DNA of 64,000 nt from NCBI RefSeq assembly GCF_018863395.1, contig NZ_JAHKRR010000003.1, forward strand, positions 248,001 through 312,000, given 5' to 3'. Positions within the stretch are counted from its first letter, which is position 1. Every line of letters starts with the position of its first letter. The notes below the pieces were generated by a model, which searched no databases, was not told the DNA's origin, and saw only the letters and a list, made by a program, of their open reading frames with translations. Below, one piece after another: positions 45,480 through 54,904 of the stretch. This stretch comes from Sinomicrobium weinanense (GTDB lineage: Bacteria; Bacteroidota; Bacteroidia; Flavobacteriales; Flavobacteriaceae). Made by a program: the position numbers and the translations under genes.

Positions 45480-45562
45480 TGTTTTTAGTTTCTGGTTCTG
45501 GTTTCAATTGTTTCCAGTTTATTGCTACAAACCTGAAGCTTGAAACTTCAAAACCTGAAACC
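45480..45562. repeat. Word-like degenerate repeats between actF and coxB
   Basis: The 119-bp gap contains repeated words (GGTTTCA at 45500, TGAAACC at 45556, AAACCTGAAGCTTGAAACTTC between them) that can pair into an imperfect hairpin. The sequence resembles the repeat past maeB (about 23660-23715). It may tune the stability of the act-cox message, but no function is known. Confidence 0.45.
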
Positions 45563-45567
45563 TTCAT

Positions 45568-46887
45568 TTAATAATGAAAGTGTCTACTCTCTTCAATGTA
45601 CGGGTTTCGTTTCGGTACGAGCGGAGCCTTGGTCAGAGCAGTGAACACTACATAGATAAACAGCCCCATAAAGAACAGCACACCTCCTATTTCGGCAATA
45701 CCAATAAACCATTGATCTCCTACGGTTGCGGGCATGATCATATTATAAATATCTATATAGTGCCCTATTAATATGACAATACCGGTCATCACAACAAACC
45801 AGTTCAGACGCTTGTAATCACTGTTCATCAATACCAGTACCGGGAATACGAAATTCAGGACCACCATTCCGAAGAACGGCAACTTGTAGTCTTCAATCCT
45901 CGAAACAAAATAAGTCACCTCTTCCGGGATATTGGAATACCAGATAAGCATAAACTGGGAGAACCAAAGGTAAGTCCAGAAAATACTAATACCGAACATG
46001 AACTTGGCCAGGTCGTGAATATGGCTGTTGTTCACTTCTTCCAGATATCCGCGGGATTTCAGGTAGATGGTGATCAAAGCGATCACTGTAATACCAGACA
46101 CAAACATGCTGGCAAACACATACCATCCAAACAGGGTACTGTACCAGTGCGGGTCTACACTCATAATCCAGTCCCAGGACATCATGGACTCGGATACCAG
46201 GAAGAAGACGAGGAATCCTGCAGATATTTTAAAGTTCTTTTTGAAATTGTTATTGTCACCGGCCGTATCCTGTGCCACAGAGAATTTCCTGGAGAAATGG
46301 CGGTATGCCGCCCATCCTCCGATATAGATAACGGCCCTGATCAGGAAAAACGGTACATTGAGATAGCCCGATTTTCCCTGTATAAGTTCGTCGTGAGCTA
46401 CGGTTTCAGGATCCATCCAAACAAACAGGTGGTTCATATGAACACCAGACAATACCAGTATTACAAACACCAATACCGCACCGGGCAGCAAATAGGCAGT
46501 AATGCCTTCCATAACCCGGAACAGGAGCGGTGACCAGCCTGCCTGCGATACTCTTTGTATAGCGTAAAACGCCAGGGTTCCGAGGGCGATCATCATAAAG
46601 AAAAACGCGGCTACATAGAGCGCTGCCCAGGGCTTGTTCTGCAATTGGTGTAATAGGTGTTCATCGTGAGACGCATCATGAGTTGCGTGCTCCCCGTCGT
46701 GTGTTCCCTGTGCATCATGTGTAGCAGCCGCATCTTCATGGCCCCCGCCGTGATGTGCATCTGCTACCATGGCCTTTGCTTCTTCCACAGTGCCCGGGGC
46801 AGCCAGAAAACCATAACCCAGACCGAGGACACCGACGATCATTAGAACGAATGCAGACAGTCTTAACTTGTTTGAAAACGTGTACAT
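45568..46887 (-). CDS. actF: Alternative complex III subunit ActF (quinol-binding membrane subunit)
   Basis: 439 residues with about ten TM helices; NrfD/PsrC-like and paralogous in fold to ActC. ActC and ActF are the two large membrane subunits of alternative complex III, which oxidises menaquinol and passes electrons to cytochromes. An unusual His-rich stretch follows the first TM helix (about 38-78: HHGGGHEDAAATHDAQGTHD and onward), with eleven or more His. The spacing between actE and actF is 101 bp. Its order in the operon is ActA-B-C-D-E-F. Confidence 0.92.
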   Translation of the reverse strand: MYTFSNKLRLSAFVLMIVGVLGLGYGFLAAPGTVEEAKAMVADAHHGGGHEDAAATHDAQGTHDGEHATHDASHDEHLLHQLQNKPWAALYVAAFFFMMIALGTLAFYAIQRVSQAGWSPLLFRVMEGITAYLLPGAVLVFVILVLSGVHMNHLFVWMDPETVAHDELIQGKSGYLNVPFFLIRAVIYIGGWAAYRHFSRKFSVAQDTAGDNNNFKKNFKISAGFLVFFLVSESMMSWDWIMSVDPHWYSTLFGWYVFASMFVSGITVIALITIYLKSRGYLEEVNNSHIHDLAKFMFGISIFWTYLWFSQFMLIWYSNIPEEVTYFVSRIEDYKLPFFGMVVLNFVFPVLVLMNSDYKRLNWFVVMTGIVILIGHYIDIYNMIMPATVGDQWFIGIAEIGGVLFFMGLFIYVVFTALTKAPLVPKRNPYIEESRHFHY

Positions 46888-46988
46888 ATCCTGAAAAATT
46901 CTCTTTGTTGTATATTGTGTTTTATATATCGCGCAGATGCTCCCTATATCGCAATCTCTCCCATTTTCCGTACTGCACTATATACCTG

Positions 46989-47585
46989 CTACTCTTCTGT
47001 TTTTTCTTCTGAATTATTAGCGCCTACCCCCAGATCCTTTTTGAGCTGCTCTACATACATCACTACCTGCCAGCGCTCCTTTTCATCGAGCTGCACAGCA
47101 TAGGACCCCATGGAATTAAGCCCGTAGTATATAACGTGGTAGATACTGCCTTCCGTGGTTTCCCTGTCGGCATAGCTGGGAATCCCCAGGAATTTTTCGC
47201 GCTGTGCAAGGATACCTTGTCCGTCTCCTTTATCTCCGTGGCAGACCGCACAATAGATACCATACAATTCTTTGCCCTTAGCCAGATTGTCTTCCACTGC
47301 AAGGCTATCGGCAGTCAGAGGGTTTTTCAGCTCCACAGTGGCCAGTGCTTTCCCTTCCTGGGTGTCTTCATAGTCATATGGCATCCAACCGCGGTTTATG
47401 GTATTTTCGGCAGGTAGCTGAGCCTCAACGCCATTTTTAAAGGCATCGGACTCCTGATAGGTCTTATACCCTACCTCTTCATACATATTAGGCATAAACT
47501 GGTAGTTTGGCTTCGACTTGTTAAAACACGAAGTCATTACGGCAGCCGTACCAAGTACCATTCCTATTTTTATAAAGCTCCTCAT
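46989..47585 (-). CDS. actE: Alternative complex III subunit ActE, monoheme c lipoprotein
   Basis: 198 residues. The lipobox VMTSC gives lipidated Cys20. One c-type heme site, C-A-V-C-H at residues 112-116 (YCAVCHGDKGDG), is followed by a likely Met ligand (NSMGS). ActE is the periplasmic electron exit of the complex. The C-terminus is Glu-rich (EEKTEE). Position between actD and actF is standard. Confidence 0.94.
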   Translation of the reverse strand: MRSFIKIGMVLGTAAVMTSCFNKSKPNYQFMPNMYEEVGYKTYQESDAFKNGVEAQLPAENTINRGWMPYDYEDTQEGKALATVELKNPLTADSLAVEDNLAKGKELYGIYCAVCHGDKGDGQGILAQREKFLGIPSYADRETTEGSIYHVIYYGLNSMGSYAVQLDEKERWQVVMYVEQLKKDLGVGANNSEEKTEE

Positions 47586-47691
47586 TTAAACAGTTATTTA
47601 CGTTGTTAGGTTATGAAGTTGTGTTGTTATCCGGCAATGGGTTTATATCCTTAATAACCCAATGACCTGCCAACTCTATAACTCATCCCCT

Positions 47692-48216
47692 CTAATGCTT
47701 TTCCGATATTTTAACTTCTACCGCACCTGTTTCCTGCAAAAAGGAAGTCAGTTCCTCTTCGTTACCACTCAGGGACACCTCCATCAGGAAGTGGTCGTCT
47801 GTTGTTCTTACGTCCGGGTTCTCGGCTTTTTTAAAGGGCCACAATTTACTTCTCAGGTAAAAAGTGATCACCATTAAGTGGGCCGCAAAGAACACTGTAA
47901 GCTCAAACATGATCGGTACAAAAGCCGGCATATTGCTCAGGAAGCTAAAGCTGGGCTTTCCGCCAATATCCTGCGGCCAGTCTTCTATCATAATAAAATT
48001 CATCATCAGGATGGCTACCGTAAGCCCTACACATCCGTAAAGAAAGGATGCGATGGCAATCCTGGTGGGGGCCAGCCCCATGGCCTTATCGAGACCGTGA
48101 ACCGGAAAAGGCGTGTATATTTCTTCTATATGATGGTGGGCAGCCTTCACTTTCTTTACAGCAGCCAGCAACACATCATCATCGGCATAAATAGCTTGTA
48201 TTACTTTATTACTCAT
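47692..48216 (-). CDS. actD: Alternative complex III subunit ActD (DUF3341)
   Basis: 174 residues with two TM helices (about 60-80 and 95-118) and an N-terminal soluble domain containing KKVKAAHHHIEEIYTPFPVHG. It is the conserved DUF3341 subunit of the complex; it has no cofactor motif and probably has a structural role. It overlaps actC by 8 bp (48209-48216). Confidence 0.93.
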   Translation of the reverse strand: MSNKVIQAIYADDDVLLAAVKKVKAAHHHIEEIYTPFPVHGLDKAMGLAPTRIAIASFLYGCVGLTVAILMMNFIMIEDWPQDIGGKPSFSFLSNMPAFVPIMFELTVFFAAHLMVITFYLRSKLWPFKKAENPDVRTTDDHFLMEVSLSGNEEELTSFLQETGAVEVKISEKH

Positions 48217-49600
48217 GATCGCCGTCTCTTAATTTTTTATAGTTTTCACCAGATGATTTCATAATCGTCTTCACTTCAGCCTGTGCTATTACCGGGAAAG
48301 TCCTCGCATATAACAAAAACAGCACAAAGAAGAATCCTATGGTTCCCACGAAGATCCCTATATCTATAAAAGTAGGGGAAAACATGGTCCATGAAGACGG
48401 GAGATAATCCCTGTGCAGTGAAGTAACAATGATCACAAAACGCTCGAACCACATTCCTATGTTCACCACGATTGAGATGATGAAGGAGAACATGATACTC
48501 GTTCTCAGTTTCTTAAACCACATGAACTGAGGAGAGAATACATTACATGTCATCATACACCAGTATGCCCAGGCGTAAGGCCCCGTAGCCCTGTTGAGGA
48601 AGGCATATTGCTCGTATTCCACTCCGGAATACCAGGCGATGAACAACTCGGTAATATAAGCACAACCCACGATAGACCCCGTGATCATGATCACGATGTT
48701 CATCAGCTCTATGTGCTGTACGGTAATATAGTTTTCGAGATTAACCACTTTCCGCATGATGATAAGCAAGGTGTTTACCATTGCAAATCCGGAGAACACG
48801 GCCCCTGCAACGAAGTAGGGCGGGAAGATAGTGGTGTGCCATCCGGGGATCACCGAAGTGGCGAAGTCAAAAGATACGATGGTGTGTACCGACAGTACCA
48901 GCGGTGTTGCCAGACCGGCGAGTACCAGCGACACTTCTTCAAAACGCTGCCAGTCCTTGGCCCTTCCGCTCCAGCCGAAACTGAGCAGGCTGTATATTTT
49001 TTTCTGGAAAGGCTTTACGGCCCTGTCCCTGATCATGGCAAAATCGGGAAGCAGACCTGTCCACCAGAAGACCAGCGATACGGACAGATAAGTAGATATC
49101 GCGAATACGTCCCACAACAGTGGCGAGTTGAAGTTTACCCACAGCGAACCGAACTGGTTGGGGATCGGCACTACCCAATATCCCAGCCAGGGGCGCCCCA
49201 TGTGGATCAACGGGAACAATCCGGCCTGTACTACCGAAAATATGGTCATGGCTTCTGCCGACCGGTTGATCGCCATTCTCCACTTTTGACGAAACAGTAA
49301 CAGTACGGCAGAGATCAGTGTTCCTGCGTGACCGATACCTACCCACCAAACGAAGTTGGTGATATCCCAGGCCCAGCCAACGGTTTTGTTAAGTCCCCAG
49401 GCCCCTATTCCTGTTGAAATGGTATAAATTATACACCCTATCCCCCAGAGAAATGCCACCAACGATATGGAAAATACAATCCACCATTGCTTATTCGCCT
49501 TGCCTTCTACCGGCCTGGCTATATCTACCGAAACATCGTGATAGCTCTTATCTCCGACTACCAGGGGTTTACGTATAGGTGCTTCGTAATGCGACGCCAT
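48209..49600 (-). CDS. actC: Alternative complex III subunit ActC (NrfD/PsrC-like)
   Basis: 463 residues with about ten TM helices. It contains FVWWVGIGHAGTLISAVLLL and, later, NMWFERFVIIVTSLHRDYLPS, both typical of the quinol-site region of NrfD-type subunits. It probably oxidises menaquinol and may move protons. The stop lies inside the actD start (8-bp overlap). Confidence 0.95.
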   Translation of the reverse strand: MASHYEAPIRKPLVVGDKSYHDVSVDIARPVEGKANKQWWIVFSISLVAFLWGIGCIIYTISTGIGAWGLNKTVGWAWDITNFVWWVGIGHAGTLISAVLLLFRQKWRMAINRSAEAMTIFSVVQAGLFPLIHMGRPWLGYWVVPIPNQFGSLWVNFNSPLLWDVFAISTYLSVSLVFWWTGLLPDFAMIRDRAVKPFQKKIYSLLSFGWSGRAKDWQRFEEVSLVLAGLATPLVLSVHTIVSFDFATSVIPGWHTTIFPPYFVAGAVFSGFAMVNTLLIIMRKVVNLENYITVQHIELMNIVIMITGSIVGCAYITELFIAWYSGVEYEQYAFLNRATGPYAWAYWCMMTCNVFSPQFMWFKKLRTSIMFSFIISIVVNIGMWFERFVIIVTSLHRDYLPSSWTMFSPTFIDIGIFVGTIGFFFVLFLLYARTFPVIAQAEVKTIMKSSGENYKKLRDGDHE

Positions 49601-49696
49601 TTTATAACTTTAATATTTATTATTCCTTTATTTATTCGTTTCCCTGCCCCGGGTTTTCTTCCGGGGTCCCGGGCTCGCCCGGCAGGAAATTCTTCG

Positions 49697-52600
49697 CTAT
49701 ACTTTCTCTGTGTTTCTCACTTTAACGTGATAGAATACATTGGGCTTTGTGCCTATGTGTTCCAACAGGTGATACATCCTGTCACTCTTTTTCAAAGCAA
49801 ACACTTCATCTTCTTCGTTGTTCACATCCCCGAACACCATGGCTCCGCTGGAGCAGGCTGCAGAACAAGCGGTCTGGAATTCGTCCTTACGCACTTTCCT
49901 TCCGTCTCTCTTGGCATCCAGAATGGTTTTCTGGGTCATTTGTATACATAAAGAACATTTTTCCATCACCCCTCTGGAACGAACCACAACATCCGGGTTC
50001 AGCACCATTTTACCAAGGTCATCGTTCATGTGATAGTCAAACTCATCGTTATTGTTATAGAGGAACCAGTTAAAGCGACGTACTTTATAAGGACAGTTAT
50101 TGGCACAGTAACGCGTTCCCACACATCGGTTATAAGCCATATGGTTTTGTCCCTGACGGCCGTGTGAAGTAGCCGCAACCGGACATACAGTCTCACAGGG
50201 AGCGTGGTTACAGTGCTGGCACATTACCGGCTGGAAGGCCACCTGAGGGTTTTCAGAAGCTCTTTCCATCTCCCCGAAAGTGGTCAGGGAATCGCCAAGT
50301 CCGGAAATGGCCTCTACCACTTCATTATCTCCCTCGAAGCTCTCTTCGGAAGAGTAATACCGGTCTATACGAAGCCAGTGCATATCCCTGGAACGCCTTA
50401 CCTCGGATTTCCCTACCACCGGAACATTGTTTTCCGCATGACAGGCGATCACACAGGCACCACATCCGGTACAAGCGTTAAGATCGATAGAAAGGTTAAA
50501 GTGATGACCGATAGAATTATCGAACTCATCCCACAGGTCAACACCAGTGGCTTCCACTTCGTTGTGGTTCAGGGATACCTTCGGAGTTACATTCCACTCC
50601 TTCGCGTCCTTGGTATTGAATATTTCTAATGTAGTTTCTTTCAGAATATCGCCGCGCCCCATCAGGGTGTTGTGCAACTGCACGCAGGCAAATTCATGCT
50701 CTCCGGCTACTTTTTCGATGGTCACCGGCTGTGTAGCCTTAAACCCTTCGTAAAGTTTATAAGCATTTACCCCGGTCTGCATTTCGGGTTTCATCGCAGC
50801 TTTTTTACCGTAGCCGAATGAAAGCCCTATGGAGCCTTTGGCCTGTCCGGGCTGGATGATTACCGGCACCCTGTCCAGGCTTACCCCGTTAACGGTCACC
50901 TTTACATAGCTTCCGTTAAGGCCGCCGTTGGCCACATGCCTGTTGTTCAGGCCGAGTGCTTCGGCATCTGCCCTGGAAATGGTAACATAGTTATCCCAGG
51001 AAGCACGCGTTATTGGGTCCGGGAACTCCTGCAACCAAGGATTGTTGGCCTGCTGCCCGTCTCCCATTCCGGTCTTTGCATACAGGGTAAGCTCCAAACC
51101 GCTTGAAGAAGCTGAAGCCAGTTTTCTGGCCATTCCGGCAGCATCCCCCGCAGGAGCTGCTCCTTCTGTCCCTTCTTCATCAGCCCCTTCCGCTTCGGCA
51201 CCTTCAGCAGCCTTTGCGCCTTCCCCTTCAGAAGACATAGCAGCTACCGATGGCGATGCTGTAAACACCCCGTCGTGCAGTGCCTTGTTCCAGGAGCTTC
51301 CGTTCAGCACAGATGCATCCCAGTTCTCCCGGATATATTCGTAATATGTTTTGTCATCGCCTATCCACTTCAGCAGGGCATCCTGGAACTGCCGCGTATC
51401 GAATAAGGGGCGGATGGCAGGCTGCATAAGGCTGAAATAGCCTTTTTTCATCTCCACATCTCCCCAGGATTCCAGGTAATGCGGTGCAGCAGCTATAAAT
51501 TGTGAAGCCGTGGCTGTTTCATCCTCTTTCATAGAGAATGCCACAGACAGGCCTATACTTTTCAATCCTTCGAGAAATCCTTCGGAATCGGGCAGTGTGT
51601 ACGCCGGGTTGACGCCACTCATGATAAGCGCTCCGACCTTTCCGGATTTCATATCCGCAATAAGTTTGTTCACCTTCCTTACATCTCCCTGGCGCAACAA
51701 CCTTGGCGCTTTGGGATCGAAGGCGGCACTTTGCAGCATTTCGTTAATGGAAAGCACAAGTCCCTGGGCATTTTCATCATCTATCCCGGTAACCACAACG
51801 GCATTTTTCCCTGCTTTTCGAAGCTGGCCTGCCGCATTTTTAACAGCAGCATCCACATGCTCCGGAAGGTCGCCGGAAACAGAAGAACCACTCAGGTATG
51901 CATACAACTTGGCAAGCGCAACTTTTTGCTGCGAAGGCGTTACCGCCACCCTCTTGTCGGCATTAGCCCCGGTGAGGGACATGTTTGCCTCGAACTGTAC
52001 ATGGCGGGACATCTTTCCGTTTGAAGGAACGCGTTTTTTAGCATAGCCACTATCAAATCCGCCTCCGTGCCAGTCACCGAGAAAATCGGCTGCAAAGGAA
52101 ACGACGACATCCGCTTTCGAAAAGTCGTAATCAGCAAGTGCCCTTTTGCCGTATTTTTTCTGGAAAGCATTCAATGCCGCATCCTCGGATATGGCATCAT
52201 ACTGTATATGTTCAACATTACCGAATTTCCCGGAAAACTCTGCAACCAGCTTCGCCGTTGACGGGCTGGCAAATGTCTGCGTAAGCAGCACTATGGATTT
52301 TCCGCTGGCTTTTGCAGCGTTCAGCTTAGCCATCACCTCGGTATCGAGCTCTTCCCAGGTCGCATATTTTCCGCTGGACTTTGGCCCCTGCACCCTCATA
52401 CTGTCATACATAGACAGTACGGAAGCATTGACCCTGGCATTGGCTGAACCGTTTATTTTGGCATCGGCATTGTTTTCAATCTTTATAGGACGCCCCTCCC
52501 TGGTCTTTACCAGAACACTGGCAAAATCATATCCGTCTGCAATGGTAGAAGCGTAGTAATTGGCTACCCCTGGACGGATCTGTTCAGGCTGTACCACGTA

Positions 52601-52840
52601 TGGAATGGCTTTCTTAACAGGCCCTTCACAAGCAGCCATGGTTGCAGCGGCCGTACTGAAGCCCACGTATTTGAGAAAGTCCCTCCGCGAAGTTGAAGAG
52701 GCCTCCAGATTTTCCTTATCCCCTAAAAATTCATCTACCGGAATTTCCTCAACAAACTCATTCTGTTTAAGTGTCTCCACAATGGAATTACTCGGATCCA
52801 ACTCCTCGACACTTTTCCAGTATTTTTTGTTTGACGCCAT
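49697..52840 (-). CDS. actB: Alternative complex III subunit ActB (molybdopterin-like domain plus iron-sulfur domain)
   Basis: 1047 residues. The N-terminus has a Tat-like signal within a processed start, TSRRDFLKYVGFSTAA (about 51-66). The first two thirds resemble a molybdopterin oxidoreductase that in ActB lacks the cofactor. The last third is a ferredoxin-type protein with four clusters: CTGCGACVIACHAEN, CQHCNHAPCETVCP, CVGTRYCANNCPY and CSLCIQM. Between residues 533 and 570 there is a low-complexity Ala/Glu/Gly-rich insert (EGAKAAEGAEAEGADEEG). It links the heme subunits to the membrane quinol site. It precedes actC. Confidence 0.96.
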   Translation of the reverse strand: MASNKKYWKSVEELDPSNSIVETLKQNEFVEEIPVDEFLGDKENLEASSTSRRDFLKYVGFSTAAATMAACEGPVKKAIPYVVQPEQIRPGVANYYASTIADGYDFASVLVKTREGRPIKIENNADAKINGSANARVNASVLSMYDSMRVQGPKSSGKYATWEELDTEVMAKLNAAKASGKSIVLLTQTFASPSTAKLVAEFSGKFGNVEHIQYDAISEDAALNAFQKKYGKRALADYDFSKADVVVSFAADFLGDWHGGGFDSGYAKKRVPSNGKMSRHVQFEANMSLTGANADKRVAVTPSQQKVALAKLYAYLSGSSVSGDLPEHVDAAVKNAAGQLRKAGKNAVVVTGIDDENAQGLVLSINEMLQSAAFDPKAPRLLRQGDVRKVNKLIADMKSGKVGALIMSGVNPAYTLPDSEGFLEGLKSIGLSVAFSMKEDETATASQFIAAAPHYLESWGDVEMKKGYFSLMQPAIRPLFDTRQFQDALLKWIGDDKTYYEYIRENWDASVLNGSSWNKALHDGVFTASPSVAAMSSEGEGAKAAEGAEAEGADEEGTEGAAPAGDAAGMARKLASASSSGLELTLYAKTGMGDGQQANNPWLQEFPDPITRASWDNYVTISRADAEALGLNNRHVANGGLNGSYVKVTVNGVSLDRVPVIIQPGQAKGSIGLSFGYGKKAAMKPEMQTGVNAYKLYEGFKATQPVTIEKVAGEHEFACVQLHNTLMGRGDILKETTLEIFNTKDAKEWNVTPKVSLNHNEVEATGVDLWDEFDNSIGHHFNLSIDLNACTGCGACVIACHAENNVPVVGKSEVRRSRDMHWLRIDRYYSSEESFEGDNEVVEAISGLGDSLTTFGEMERASENPQVAFQPVMCQHCNHAPCETVCPVAATSHGRQGQNHMAYNRCVGTRYCANNCPYKVRRFNWFLYNNNDEFDYHMNDDLGKMVLNPDVVVRSRGVMEKCSLCIQMTQKTILDAKRDGRKVRKDEFQTACSAACSSGAMVFGDVNNEEDEVFALKKSDRMYHLLEHIGTKPNVFYHVKVRNTEKV

Positions 52841-52926
52841 GTTTTATATAAAATTAGCTCTTTTGACAATGGTCGGCGCACATTCCCACAAAAACCGGGA
52901 CAAGCTGTACACCTTATACTTTACTA

Positions 52927-54207
52927 TTAATAGTGGCACTTACCACACTCCAACGCTCCCATCTGTGCGGCAGTAAGTTTTTCCACTCCGTATTTTTTAG
53001 ATAACTCTTCGTGTATTTTCTCGTAGTATTCGTTACCCTCCATTTTCACTTCGGTGGTCCTGTGACAGTTTACACACCAACCCATGGTAAGCGGAGAGAA
53101 CTGTTCTACAATTTCCATTTCCTCGATCGGTCCGTGACATTTCTGACATTCCAGACCAGCAACGCTAACGTGCTGAGAGTGGTTGAAGTAAACAAAATCG
53201 GGCAGATTGTGGATCTTCACCCATTTTACCGGCTTGGTCTCTCCGGTGTAACGCTGGTTTTCCACATCCCAGCCCACTGCCTCATACAACTTCTGGATCT
53301 CTCCATCATAGAATTCCTTGGAATGCTCGGCTGTTCCGGTTTCGGGAGCCACTTCCATGATATTCTTATGACAGTTCATACACACATTGAGTGACGGAAT
53401 ACCGGAAGTCCTGGACACTCTTGCAGAAGAGTGACAGTACTTACAGTCTATTTCGTTATCCCCGGCGTGTATACGGTGAGAGAAATGTATGGGCTGTACC
53501 GGCGCATACCCCTGATCTACACCCACCTGCATCAGATATCCGTAAACAAAATAGGCAGACACCAGAAGCAGGAAGACCACAGATACCAGCACCAGAAATT
53601 GATTTTTCACAAAAGCCTTCCAGAGCGGAAGCCTCTTTTTCTGTTCTTCCGGAAGCTCAATACCTTTTGCCTCAGCAATTCGCATCAGCGTTTTGTTCAC
53701 TAACACCAGCATAATAACCAGCATAGCAAACACCAACACCAAAGCCCCGAGGACCACTTCGTTGGAAATACCGGAAGACGTGTCCTGCGCCACAACCTGT
53801 CCGTCCGCTCCACCACCGGCAACCGGCGATGGCGGCGGCGCCGCAGTATACGCAAGAATATCGTCTATGTCCTGTTCAGACAGTTGCGGAAAAACATTCA
53901 TCGCAGCTCCACCATACTCTTCATAAATAGCTATCGCATCCGGATCTCCCGATTTCCTGAGAGCTACATTATTCTTTATCCATTTGTGCAACCACTCCCT
54001 GCTCTGCTTTTCTGTAACACCAGCCAGGGGAGGCCCGGTCATCTTCTGGTTCAACTTATGACAGGCAGCACAATTTGCATTAAACAACTGTTTCCCTTTA
54101 CCAGGGTCACCTTCTTGTCCAAAAAGAGTTGTGGAAAATGCTAGCAAAATTGCCAGACTAATACTTAGAATTCCTGAAATAGAATTACGGTGTATCACCT
54201 CTTTCAT
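52927..54207 (-). CDS. actA: Alternative complex III subunit ActA, fused cytochrome c plus pentaheme
   Basis: 426 residues. A signal peptide (about 1-30) precedes a class I cytochrome c domain with heme site Cys46-x2-Cys49-His50 (CAACHK). Two hydrophobic helices follow (about 150-170 and 195-218), then the pentaheme part with CKYCH, CMNCH, CQKCH, CVNCH and CGKCH, the last only two residues from the C-terminus. So there are six c-type heme sites in total. It is the first gene of the act-cox operon. The promoter is probably the box at 54297-54304. Confidence 0.93.
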   Translation of the reverse strand: MKEVIHRNSISGILSISLAILLAFSTTLFGQEGDPGKGKQLFNANCAACHKLNQKMTGPPLAGVTEKQSREWLHKWIKNNVALRKSGDPDAIAIYEEYGGAAMNVFPQLSEQDIDDILAYTAAPPPSPVAGGGADGQVVAQDTSSGISNEVVLGALVLVFAMLVIMLVLVNKTLMRIAEAKGIELPEEQKKRLPLWKAFVKNQFLVLVSVVFLLLVSAYFVYGYLMQVGVDQGYAPVQPIHFSHRIHAGDNEIDCKYCHSSARVSRTSGIPSLNVCMNCHKNIMEVAPETGTAEHSKEFYDGEIQKLYEAVGWDVENQRYTGETKPVKWVKIHNLPDFVYFNHSQHVSVAGLECQKCHGPIEEMEIVEQFSPLTMGWCVNCHRTTEVKMEGNEYYEKIHEELSKKYGVEKLTAAQMGALECGKCHY

Positions 54208-54296
54208 ATTGATATTATCTGTTATCTCTCCTTAATTTGGCATGATTTTTTCGTCGGATAACAACAAAAAAAACACAGGTCCTTAAAATCCGTGCA

Positions 54297-54304
54297 CAAA
54301 AATA
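54297..54304 (-). promoter_or_regulatory. -7 promoter box of the act-cox operon
   Basis: Minus-strand TATTTTTG matches TAnnTTTG exactly, about 90 bp before the actA start. No good -33 element was seen. Confidence 0.4.
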
Positions 54305-54402
54305 CGATATAGACTTCATTTGGGAAATGTTGGCTCAGTGTTAATAACCAATTTATAACAATTCTAAATAAAATTTAACGTTATGATTTCAAGCTAATAA
54401 TT

Positions 54403-54410
54403 TACTTTTG
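54403..54410 (+). promoter_or_regulatory. -7 promoter box of the SPOR-domain gene
   Basis: TACTTTTG, an exact TAnnTTTG match, ends 18 bp before the ATG at 54429. Confidence 0.45.
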
Positions 54411-54428
54411 CACAAAACAGTATTCATT

Positions 54429-54809
54429 ATGAGATTTTTAGGCACACAAAGCGGTTTGGCCCTTTTATTTTTCATGTTTTTTGCCTTGAAAGGCACCTAT
54501 GCGCAAGACGGGAGAATTAACATTCAGCAAGACTCAAAAGTAGAAAAACTGGTAGCTGCCAGGACCGAACTCAACAAAGACGACAGCACTTCCGAAAGAT
54601 ACCAGATACAGATATACAACGGCTCACTGGAAGGCGCCACCAAAGAGCAAGCCACTTTTAAGAATGACTTCGGATGGCATTGCGACATCGCTTTTAAAAC
54701 CCCAACATACCGGGTATATGTAGGCAAGTTCAGAACCAGGCTCGAAGCAGACAAACGGTTGATAGAGGTCAAAAAGAAATACCCCAGTGCCTTTATCATA
54801 ACACCCTAA
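54429..54809 (+). CDS. SPOR-domain protein, exported
   Basis: 126 residues from the ATG at 54429 (the frame extends to a TTG within the -7 region, so the later ATG is better). A signal peptide (about 1-25, ending TYAQ) is followed by a linker and a SPOR domain (about 50-126): RYQIQIYNGSLEGATKEQ, YRVYVGKFRTRLEADKRL and KYPSAFIITP. SPOR domains bind denuded peptidoglycan glycan strands, often at the division septum. It is divergent from the act operon and is closed by a strong hairpin. Confidence 0.88.
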   Translation: MRFLGTQSGLALLFFMFFALKGTYAQDGRINIQQDSKVEKLVAARTELNKDDSTSERYQIQIYNGSLEGATKEQATFKNDFGWHCDIAFKTPTYRVYVGKFRTRLEADKRLIEVKKKYPSAFIITP

Positions 54810-54868
54810 GACTCCTCCCTCCCCTGTCAGGTATCTGCCCCACCTGACGACTAATTGGATTAGTATAT

Positions 54869-54901
54869 AAAAAACTTTAACTTACAACCTTAAAGTTTTT
54901 T
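54869..54901. terminator. Perfect 12-bp hairpin with T tract, ending 3 nt before the DinB start
   Basis: AAAAAACTTTAA (54869-54880) and TTAAAGTTTTTT (54890-54901) pair without mismatch around a 9-nt loop. It should terminate the SPOR transcript; the ATG of the next gene follows at 54905. No promoter fits between the hairpin and the start, so the operon must start within or upstream of the hairpin. Confidence 0.75.
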
Positions 54902-54904
54902 CTT

